From the NCBI RefSeq assembly GCF_022965805.1, contig NW_027331245.1:186001-250000 (forward strand): a DNA stretch of 64,000 nucleotides. Direction: 5' to 3'. A model generated the notes under the pieces. That model was given only the letters and a program-made list of their open reading frames with translations, ran no database searches and was not told where the DNA came from. Both the position numbers and the translations under genes were made by a program. Below are positions 1 through 12,000 of the stretch, piece after piece (within the stretch, counting starts at the first letter, position 1; every line of letters starts with the position of its first letter). Source of the stretch: Primulina eburnea. Lineage: Eukaryota; Streptophyta; Magnoliopsida; Lamiales; Gesneriaceae.

Positions 1-3000
1 GCACAAAATTGTTGTTTTCTACTACTTGTCATCCTCAAACGGATGGACAAACTGAAGTTGTCAATAGAACTTTGGGAACACTTTTGCGTGCTATTCTTAA
101 AAAGAACTTGGATTGACATTTCTATGGACTTTATTTTGGGGTTGCCTAGGACTAAGAAGGGGAGGGATTCTATTTTTGTTGTTGTGGATAGATTCTCTAA
201 GATGGCACATTTTATAGCTTGTCATAAAACCGATGATGCTTCAAACATTGCGGATTTGTTCTTTAGAGAAGTCGTTAGGTTGCATGGCATGCCTAGGACT
301 ATTGTTTCTGGTCGCGATGTTAAATTCTTGAGTTACTTTTGGAAGACTTTATGGGCTAAACTTGGCACAAAATTGTTGTTTTCTACTACTTGTCATCCTC
401 AAACGGATGGACAAACTGAAGTTGTCAATAGAACTTTGGGAACACTTTTGCGTGCTATTCTTAAAAAGAACTTGGATTGACATTTCTATGGACTTTATTT
501 TGGGGTTGCCTAGGACTAAGAAGGGGAGGGATTCTATTTTTGTTGTTGTGGATAGATTCTCTAAGATGGCACATTTTATAGCTTGTCATAAAACCGATGA
601 TGCTTCAAACATTGCGGATTTGTTCTTTAGAGAAGTCGTTAGGTTGCATGGCATGCCTAGGACTATTGTTTCTGGTCGCGATGTTAAATTCTTGAGTTAC
701 TTTTGGAAGACTTTATGGGCTAAACTTGGCACAAAATTGTTGTTTTCTACTACTTGTCATCCTCAAACGGATGGACAAACTGAAGTTGTCAATAGAACTT
801 TGGGAACACTTTTGCGTGCTATTCTTAAAAAGAACTTGGATTGACATTTCTATGGACTTTATTTTGGGGTTGCCTAGGACTAAGAAGGGGAGGGATTCTA
901 TTTTTGTTGTTGTGGATAGATTCTCTAAGATGGCACATTTTATAGCTTGTCATAAAACCGATGATGCTTCAAACATTGCGGATTTGTTCTTTAGAGAAGT
1001 CGTTAGGTTGCATGGCATGCCTAGGACTATTGTTTCTGGTCGCGATGTTAAATTCTTGAGTTACTTTTGGAAGACTTTATGGGCTAAACTTGGCACAAAA
1101 TTGTTGTTTTCTACTACTTGTCATCCTCAAACGGATGGACAAACTGAAGTTGTCAATAGAACTTTGGGAACACTTTTGCGTGCTATTCTTAAAAAGAACT
1201 TGGATTGACATTTCTATGGACTTTATTTTGGGGTTGCCTAGGACTAAGAAGGGGAGGGATTCTATTTTTGTTGTTGTGGATAGATTCTCTAAGATGGCAC
1301 ATTTTATAGCTTGTCATAAAACCGATGATGCTTCAAACATTGCGGATTTGTTCTTTAGAGAAGTCGTTAGGTTGCATGGCATGCCTAGGACTATTGTTTC
1401 TGGTCGCGATGTTAAATTCTTGAGTTACTTTTGGAAGACTTTATGGGCTAAACTTGGCACAAAATTGTTGTTTTCTACTACTTGTCATCCTCAAACGGAT
1501 GGACAAACTGAAGTTGTCAATAGAACTTTGGGAACACTTTTGCGTGCTATTCTTAAAAAGAACTTGGATTGACATTTCTATGGACTTTATTTTGGGGTTG
1601 CCTAGGACTAAGAAGGGGAGGGATTCTATTTTTGTTGTTGTGGATAGATTCTCTAAGATGGCACATTTTATAGCTTGTCATAAAACCGATGATGCTTCAA
1701 ACATTGCGGATTTGTTCTTTAGAGAAGTCGTTAGGTTGCATGGCATGCCTAGGACTATTGTTTCTGGTCGCGATGTTAAATTCTTGAGTTACTTTTGGAA
1801 GACTTTATGGGCTAAACTTGGCACAAAATTGTTGTTTTCTACTACTTGTCATCCTCAAACGGATGGACAAACTGAAGTTGTCAATAGAACTTTGGGAACA
1901 CTTTTGCGTGCTATTCTTAAAAAGAACTTGGATTGACATTTCTATGGACTTTATTTTGGGGTTGCCTAGGACTAAGAAGGGGAGGGATTCTATTTTTGTT
2001 GTTGTGGATAGATTCTCTAAGATGGCACATTTTATAGCTTGTCATAAAACCGATGATGCTTCAAACATTGCGGATTTGTTCTTTAGAGAAGTCGTTAGGT
2101 TGCATGGCATGCCTAGGACTATTGTTTCTGGTCGCGATGTTAAATTCTTGAGTTACTTTTGGAAGACTTTATGGGCTAAACTTGGCACAAAATTGTTGTT
2201 TTCTACTACTTGTCATCCTCAAACGGATGGACAAACTGAAGTTGTCAATAGAACTTTGGGAACACTTTTGCGTGCTATTCTTAAAAAGAACTTGGATTGA
2301 CATTTCTATGGACTTTATTTTGGGGTTGCCTAGGACTAAGAAGGGGAGGGATTCTATTTTTGTTGTTGTGGATAGATTCTCTAAGATGGCACATTTTATA
2401 GCTTGTCATAAAACCGATGATGCTTCAAACATTGCGGATTTGTTCTTTAGAGAAGTCGTTAGGTTGCATGGCATGCCTAGGACTATTGTTTCTGGTCGCG
2501 ATGTTAAATTCTTGAGTTACTTTTGGAAGACTTTATGGGCTAAACTTGGCACAAAATTGTTGTTTTCTACTACTTGTCATCCTCAAACGGATGGACAAAC
2601 TGAAGTTGTCAATAGAACTTTGGGAACACTTTTGCGTGCTATTCTTAAAAAGAACTTGGATTGACATTTCTATGGACTTTATTTTGGGGTTGCCTAGGAC
2701 TAAGAAGGGGAGGGATTCTATTTTTGTTGTTGTGGATAGATTCTCTAAGATGGCACATTTTATAGCTTGTCATAAAACCGATGATGCTTCAAACATTGCG
2801 GATTTGTTCTTTAGAGAAGTCGTTAGGTTGCATGGCATGCCTAGGACTATTGTTTCTGGTCGCGATGTTAAATTCTTGAGTTACTTTTGGAAGACTTTAT
2901 GGGCTAAACTTGGCACAAAATTGTTGTTTTCTACTACTTGTCATCCTCAAACGGATGGACAAACTGAAGTTGTCAATAGAACTTTGGGAACACTTTTGCG

Positions 3001-6000
3001 TGCTATTCTTAAAAAGAACTTGGATTGACATTTCTATGGACTTTATTTTGGGGTTGCCTAGGACTAAGAAGGGGAGGGATTCTATTTTTGTTGTTGTGGA
3101 TAGATTCTCTAAGATGGCACATTTTATAGCTTGTCATAAAACCGATGATGCTTCAAACATTGCGGATTTGTTCTTTAGAGAAGTCGTTAGGTTGCATGGC
3201 ATGCCTAGGACTATTGTTTCTGGTCGCGATGTTAAATTCTTGAGTTACTTTTGGAAGACTTTATGGGCTAAACTTGGCACAAAATTGTTGTTTTCTACTA
3301 CTTGTCATCCTCAAACGGATGGACAAACTGAAGTTGTCAATAGAACTTTGGGAACACTTTTGCGTGCTATTCTTAAAAAGAACTTGGATTGACATTTCTA
3401 TGGACTTTATTTTGGGGTTGCCTAGGACTAAGAAGGGGAGGGATTCTATTTTTGTTGTTGTGGATAGATTCTCTAAGATGGCACATTTTATAGCTTGTCA
3501 TAAAACCGATGATGCTTCAAACATTGCGGATTTGTTCTTTAGAGAAGTCGTTAGGTTGCATGGCATGCCTAGGACTATTGTTTCTGGTCGCGATGTTAAA
3601 TTCTTGAGTTACTTTTGGAAGACTTTATGGGCTAAACTTGGCACAAAATTGTTGTTTTCTACTACTTGTCATCCTCAAACGGATGGACAAACTGAAGTTG
3701 TCAATAGAACTTTGGGAACACTTTTGCGTGCTATTCTTAAAAAGAACTTGGATTGACATTTCTATGGACTTTATTTTGGGGTTGCCTAGGACTAAGAAGG
3801 GGAGGGATTCTATTTTTGTTGTTGTGGATAGATTCTCTAAGATGGCACATTTTATAGCTTGTCATAAAACCGATGATGCTTCAAACATTGCGGATTTGTT
3901 CTTTAGAGAAGTCGTTAGGTTGCATGGCATGCCTAGGACTATTGTTTCTGGTCGCGATGTTAAATTCTTGAGTTACTTTTGGAAGACTTTATGGGCTAAA
4001 CTTGGCACAAAATTGTTGTTTTCTACTACTTGTCATCCTCAAACGGATGGACAAACTGAAGTTGTCAATAGAACTTTGGGAACACTTTTGCGTGCTATTC
4101 TTAAAAAGAACTTGGATTGACATTTCTATGGACTTTATTTTGGGGTTGCCTAGGACTAAGAAGGGGAGGGATTCTATTTTTGTTGTTGTGGATAGATTCT
4201 CTAAGATGGCACATTTTATAGCTTGTCATAAAACCGATGATGCTTCAAACATTGCGGATTTGTTCTTTAGAGAAGTCGTTAGGTTGCATGGCATGCCTAG
4301 GACTATTGTTTCTGGTCGCGATGTTAAATTCTTGAGTTACTTTTGGAAGACTTTATGGGCTAAACTTGGCACAAAATTGTTGTTTTCTACTACTTGTCAT
4401 CCTCAAACGGATGGACAAACTGAAGTTGTCAATAGAACTTTGGGAACACTTTTGCGTGCTATTCTTAAAAAGAACTTGGATTGACATTTCTATGGACTTT
4501 ATTTTGGGGTTGCCTAGGACTAAGAAGGGGAGGGATTCTATTTTTGTTGTTGTGGATAGATTCTCTAAGATGGCACATTTTATAGCTTGTCATAAAACCG
4601 ATGATGCTTCAAACATTGCGGATTTGTTCTTTAGAGAAGTCGTTAGGTTGCATGGCATGCCTAGGACTATTGTTTCTGGTCGCGATGTTAAATTCTTGAG
4701 TTACTTTTGGAAGACTTTATGGGCTAAACTTGGCACAAAATTGTTGTTTTCTACTACTTGTCATCCTCAAACGGATGGACAAACTGAAGTTGTCAATAGA
4801 ACTTTGGGAACACTTTTGCGTGCTATTCTTAAAAAGAACTTGGATTGACATTTCTATGGACTTTATTTTGGGGTTGCCTAGGACTAAGAAGGGGAGGGAT
4901 TCTATTTTTGTTGTTGTGGATAGATTCTCTAAGATGGCACATTTTATAGCTTGTCATAAAACCGATGATGCTTCAAACATTGCGGATTTGTTCTTTAGAG
5001 AAGTCGTTAGGTTGCATGGCATGCCTAGGACTATTGTTTCTGGTCGCGATGTTAAATTCTTGAGTTACTTTTGGAAGACTTTATGGGCTAAACTTGGCAC
5101 AAAATTGTTGTTTTCTACTACTTGTCATCCTCAAACGGATGGACAAACTGAAGTTGTCAATAGAACTTTGGGAACACTTTTGCGTGCTATTCTTAAAAAG
5201 AACTTGGATTGACATTTCTATGGACTTTATTTTGGGGTTGCCTAGGACTAAGAAGGGGAGGGATTCTATTTTTGTTGTTGTGGATAGATTCTCTAAGATG
5301 GCACATTTTATAGCTTGTCATAAAACCGATGATGCTTCAAACATTGCGGATTTGTTCTTTAGAGAAGTCGTTAGGTTGCATGGCATGCCTAGGACTATTG
5401 TTTCTGGTCGCGATGTTAAATTCTTGAGTTACTTTTGGAAGACTTTATGGGCTAAACTTGGCACAAAATTGTTGTTTTCTACTACTTGTCATCCTCAAAC
5501 GGATGGACAAACTGAAGTTGTCAATAGAACTTTGGGAACACTTTTGCGTGCTATTCTTAAAAAGAACTTGGATTGACATTTCTATGGACTTTATTTTGGG
5601 GTTGCCTAGGACTAAGAAGGGGAGGGATTCTATTTTTGTTGTTGTGGATAGATTCTCTAAGATGGCACATTTTATAGCTTGTCATAAAACCGATGATGCT
5701 TCAAACATTGCGGATTTGTTCTTTAGAGAAGTCGTTAGGTTGCATGGCATGCCTAGGACTATTGTTTCTGGTCGCGATGTTAAATTCTTGAGTTACTTTT
5801 GGAAGACTTTATGGGCTAAACTTGGCACAAAATTGTTGTTTTCTACTACTTGTCATCCTCAAACGGATGGACAAACTGAAGTTGTCAATAGAACTTTGGG
5901 AACACTTTTGCGTGCTATTCTTAAAAAGAACTTGGATTGACATTTCTATGGACTTTATTTTGGGGTTGCCTAGGACTAAGAAGGGGAGGGATTCTATTTT

Positions 6001-9000
6001 TGTTGTTGTGGATAGATTCTCTAAGATGGCACATTTTATAGCTTGTCATAAAACCGATGATGCTTCAAACATTGCGGATTTGTTCTTTAGAGAAGTCGTT
6101 AGGTTGCATGGCATGCCTAGGACTATTGTTTCTGGTCGCGATGTTAAATTCTTGAGTTACTTTTGGAAGACTTTATGGGCTAAACTTGGCACAAAATTGT
6201 TGTTTTCTACTACTTGTCATCCTCAAACGGATGGACAAACTGAAGTTGTCAATAGAACTTTGGGAACACTTTTGCGTGCTATTCTTAAAAAGAACTTGGA
6301 TTGACATTTCTATGGACTTTATTTTGGGGTTGCCTAGGACTAAGAAGGGGAGGGATTCTATTTTTGTTGTTGTGGATAGATTCTCTAAGATGGCACATTT
6401 TATAGCTTGTCATAAAACCGATGATGCTTCAAACATTGCGGATTTGTTCTTTAGAGAAGTCGTTAGGTTGCATGGCATGCCTAGGACTATTGTTTCTGGT
6501 CGCGATGTTAAATTCTTGAGTTACTTTTGGAAGACTTTATGGGCTAAACTTGGCACAAAATTGTTGTTTTCTACTACTTGTCATCCTCAAACGGATGGAC
6601 AAACTGAAGTTGTCAATAGAACTTTGGGAACACTTTTGCGTGCTATTCTTAAAAAGAACTTGGATTGACATTTCTATGGACTTTATTTTGGGGTTGCCTA
6701 GGACTAAGAAGGGGAGGGATTCTATTTTTGTTGTTGTGGATAGATTCTCTAAGATGGCACATTTTATAGCTTGTCATAAAACCGATGATGCTTCAAACAT
6801 TGCGGATTTGTTCTTTAGAGAAGTCGTTAGGTTGCATGGCATGCCTAGGACTATTGTTTCTGGTCGCGATGTTAAATTCTTGAGTTACTTTTGGAAGACT
6901 TTATGGGCTAAACTTGGCACAAAATTGTTGTTTTCTACTACTTGTCATCCTCAAACGGATGGACAAACTGAAGTTGTCAATAGAACTTTGGGAACACTTT
7001 TGCGTGCTATTCTTAAAAAGAACTTGGATTGACATTTCTATGGACTTTATTTTGGGGTTGCCTAGGACTAAGAAGGGGAGGGATTCTATTTTTGTTGTTG
7101 TGGATAGATTCTCTAAGATGGCACATTTTATAGCTTGTCATAAAACCGATGATGCTTCAAACATTGCGGATTTGTTCTTTAGAGAAGTCGTTAGGTTGCA
7201 TGGCATGCCTAGGACTATTGTTTCTGGTCGCGATGTTAAATTCTTGAGTTACTTTTGGAAGACTTTATGGGCTAAACTTGGCACAAAATTGTTGTTTTCT
7301 ACTACTTGTCATCCTCAAACGGATGGACAAACTGAAGTTGTCAATAGAACTTTGGGAACACTTTTGCGTGCTATTCTTAAAAAGAACTTGGATTGACATT
7401 TCTATGGACTTTATTTTGGGGTTGCCTAGGACTAAGAAGGGGAGGGATTCTATTTTTGTTGTTGTGGATAGATTCTCTAAGATGGCACATTTTATAGCTT
7501 GTCATAAAACCGATGATGCTTCAAACATTGCGGATTTGTTCTTTAGAGAAGTCGTTAGGTTGCATGGCATGCCTAGGACTATTGTTTCTGGTCGCGATGT
7601 TAAATTCTTGAGTTACTTTTGGAAGACTTTATGGGCTAAACTTGGCACAAAATTGTTGTTTTCTACTACTTGTCATCCTCAAACGGATGGACAAACTGAA
7701 GTTGTCAATAGAACTTTGGGAACACTTTTGCGTGCTATTCTTAAAAAGAACTTGGATTGACATTTCTATGGACTTTATTTTGGGGTTGCCTAGGACTAAG
7801 AAGGGGAGGGATTCTATTTTTGTTGTTGTGGATAGATTCTCTAAGATGGCACATTTTATAGCTTGTCATAAAACCGATGATGCTTCAAACATTGCGGATT
7901 TGTTCTTTAGAGAAGTCGTTAGGTTGCATGGCATGCCTAGGACTATTGTTTCTGGTCGCGATGTTAAATTCTTGAGTTACTTTTGGAAGACTTTATGGGC
8001 TAAACTTGGCACAAAATTGTTGTTTTCTACTACTTGTCATCCTCAAACGGATGGACAAACTGAAGTTGTCAATAGAACTTTGGGAACACTTTTGCGTGCT
8101 ATTCTTAAAAAGAACTTGGATTGACATTTCTATGGACTTTATTTTGGGGTTGCCTAGGACTAAGAAGGGGAGGGATTCTATTTTTGTTGTTGTGGATAGA
8201 TTCTCTAAGATGGCACATTTTATAGCTTGTCATAAAACCGATGATGCTTCAAACATTGCGGATTTGTTCTTTAGAGAAGTCGTTAGGTTGCATGGCATGC
8301 CTAGGACTATTGTTTCTGGTCGCGATGTTAAATTCTTGAGTTACTTTTGGAAGACTTTATGGGCTAAACTTGGCACAAAATTGTTGTTTTCTACTACTTG
8401 TCATCCTCAAACGGATGGACAAACTGAAGTTGTCAATAGAACTTTGGGAACACTTTTGCGTGCTATTCTTAAAAAGAACTTGGATTGACATTTCTATGGA
8501 CTTTATTTTGGGGTTGCCTAGGACTAAGAAGGGGAGGGATTCTATTTTTGTTGTTGTGGATAGATTCTCTAAGATGGCACATTTTATAGCTTGTCATAAA
8601 ACCGATGATGCTTCAAACATTGCGGATTTGTTCTTTAGAGAAGTCGTTAGGTTGCATGGCATGCCTAGGACTATTGTTTCTGGTCGCGATGTTAAATTCT
8701 TGAGTTACTTTTGGAAGACTTTATGGGCTAAACTTGGCACAAAATTGTTGTTTTCTACTACTTGTCATCCTCAAACGGATGGACAAACTGAAGTTGTCAA
8801 TAGAACTTTGGGAACACTTTTGCGTGCTATTCTTAAAAAGAACTTGGATTGACATTTCTATGGACTTTATTTTGGGGTTGCCTAGGACTAAGAAGGGGAG
8901 GGATTCTATTTTTGTTGTTGTGGATAGATTCTCTAAGATGGCACATTTTATAGCTTGTCATAAAACCGATGATGCTTCAAACATTGCGGATTTGTTCTTT

Positions 9001-12000
9001 AGAGAAGTCGTTAGGTTGCATGGCATGCCTAGGACTATTGTTTCTGGTCGCGATGTTAAATTCTTGAGTTACTTTTGGAAGACTTTATGGGCTAAACTTG
9101 GCACAAAATTGTTGTTTTCTACTACTTGTCATCCTCAAACGGATGGACAAACTGAAGTTGTCAATAGAACTTTGGGAACACTTTTGCGTGCTATTCTTAA
9201 AAAGAACTTGGATTGACATTTCTATGGACTTTATTTTGGGGTTGCCTAGGACTAAGAAGGGGAGGGATTCTATTTTTGTTGTTGTGGATAGATTCTCTAA
9301 GATGGCACATTTTATAGCTTGTCATAAAACCGATGATGCTTCAAACATTGCGGATTTGTTCTTTAGAGAAGTCGTTAGGTTGCATGGCATGCCTAGGACT
9401 ATTGTTTCTGGTCGCGATGTTAAATTCTTGAGTTACTTTTGGAAGACTTTATGGGCTAAACTTGGCACAAAATTGTTGTTTTCTACTACTTGTCATCCTC
9501 AAACGGATGGACAAACTGAAGTTGTCAATAGAACTTTGGGAACACTTTTGCGTGCTATTCTTAAAAAGAACTTGGATTGACATTTCTATGGACTTTATTT
9601 TGGGGTTGCCTAGGACTAAGAAGGGGAGGGATTCTATTTTTGTTGTTGTGGATAGATTCTCTAAGATGGCACATTTTATAGCTTGTCATAAAACCGATGA
9701 TGCTTCAAACATTGCGGATTTGTTCTTTAGAGAAGTCGTTAGGTTGCATGGCATGCCTAGGACTATTGTTTCTGGTCGCGATGTTAAATTCTTGAGTTAC
9801 TTTTGGAAGACTTTATGGGCTAAACTTGGCACAAAATTGTTGTTTTCTACTACTTGTCATCCTCAAACGGATGGACAAACTGAAGTTGTCAATAGAACTT
9901 TGGGAACACTTTTGCGTGCTATTCTTAAAAAGAACTTGGATTGACATTTCTATGGACTTTATTTTGGGGTTGCCTAGGACTAAGAAGGGGAGGGATTCTA
10001 TTTTTGTTGTTGTGGATAGATTCTCTAAGATGGCACATTTTATAGCTTGTCATAAAACCGATGATGCTTCAAACATTGCGGATTTGTTCTTTAGAGAAGT
10101 CGTTAGGTTGCATGGCATGCCTAGGACTATTGTTTCTGGTCGCGATGTTAAATTCTTGAGTTACTTTTGGAAGACTTTATGGGCTAAACTTGGCACAAAA
10201 TTGTTGTTTTCTACTACTTGTCATCCTCAAACGGATGGACAAACTGAAGTTGTCAATAGAACTTTGGGAACACTTTTGCGTGCTATTCTTAAAAAGAACT
10301 TGGATTGACATTTCTATGGACTTTATTTTGGGGTTGCCTAGGACTAAGAAGGGGAGGGATTCTATTTTTGTTGTTGTGGATAGATTCTCTAAGATGGCAC
10401 ATTTTATAGCTTGTCATAAAACCGATGATGCTTCAAACATTGCGGATTTGTTCTTTAGAGAAGTCGTTAGGTTGCATGGCATGCCTAGGACTATTGTTTC
10501 TGGTCGCGATGTTAAATTCTTGAGTTACTTTTGGAAGACTTTATGGGCTAAACTTGGCACAAAATTGTTGTTTTCTACTACTTGTCATCCTCAAACGGAT
10601 GGACAAACTGAAGTTGTCAATAGAACTTTGGGAACACTTTTGCGTGCTATTCTTAAAAAGAACTTGGATTGACATTTCTATGGACTTTATTTTGGGGTTG
10701 CCTAGGACTAAGAAGGGGAGGGATTCTATTTTTGTTGTTGTGGATAGATTCTCTAAGATGGCACATTTTATAGCTTGTCATAAAACCGATGATGCTTCAA
10801 ACATTGCGGATTTGTTCTTTAGAGAAGTCGTTAGGTTGCATGGCATGCCTAGGACTATTGTTTCTGGTCGCGATGTTAAATTCTTGAGTTACTTTTGGAA
10901 GACTTTATGGGCTAAACTTGGCACAAAATTGTTGTTTTCTACTACTTGTCATCCTCAAACGGATGGACAAACTGAAGTTGTCAATAGAACTTTGGGAACA
11001 CTTTTGCGTGCTATTCTTAAAAAGAACTTGGATTGACATTTCTATGGACTTTATTTTGGGGTTGCCTAGGACTAAGAAGGGGAGGGATTCTATTTTTGTT
11101 GTTGTGGATAGATTCTCTAAGATGGCACATTTTATAGCTTGTCATAAAACCGATGATGCTTCAAACATTGCGGATTTGTTCTTTAGAGAAGTCGTTAGGT
11201 TGCATGGCATGCCTAGGACTATTGTTTCTGGTCGCGATGTTAAATTCTTGAGTTACTTTTGGAAGACTTTATGGGCTAAACTTGGCACAAAATTGTTGTT
11301 TTCTACTACTTGTCATCCTCAAACGGATGGACAAACTGAAGTTGTCAATAGAACTTTGGGAACACTTTTGCGTGCTATTCTTAAAAAGAACTTGGATTGA
11401 CATTTCTATGGACTTTATTTTGGGGTTGCCTAGGACTAAGAAGGGGAGGGATTCTATTTTTGTTGTTGTGGATAGATTCTCTAAGATGGCACATTTTATA
11501 GCTTGTCATAAAACCGATGATGCTTCAAACATTGCGGATTTGTTCTTTAGAGAAGTCGTTAGGTTGCATGGCATGCCTAGGACTATTGTTTCTGGTCGCG
11601 ATGTTAAATTCTTGAGTTACTTTTGGAAGACTTTATGGGCTAAACTTGGCACAAAATTGTTGTTTTCTACTACTTGTCATCCTCAAACGGATGGACAAAC
11701 TGAAGTTGTCAATAGAACTTTGGGAACACTTTTGCGTGCTATTCTTAAAAAGAACTTGGATTGACATTTCTATGGACTTTATTTTGGGGTTGCCTAGGAC
11801 TAAGAAGGGGAGGGATTCTATTTTTGTTGTTGTGGATAGATTCTCTAAGATGGCACATTTTATAGCTTGTCATAAAACCGATGATGCTTCAAACATTGCG
11901 GATTTGTTCTTTAGAGAAGTCGTTAGGTTGCATGGCATGCCTAGGACTATTGTTTCTGGTCGCGATGTTAAATTCTTGAGTTACTTTTGGAAGACTTTAT

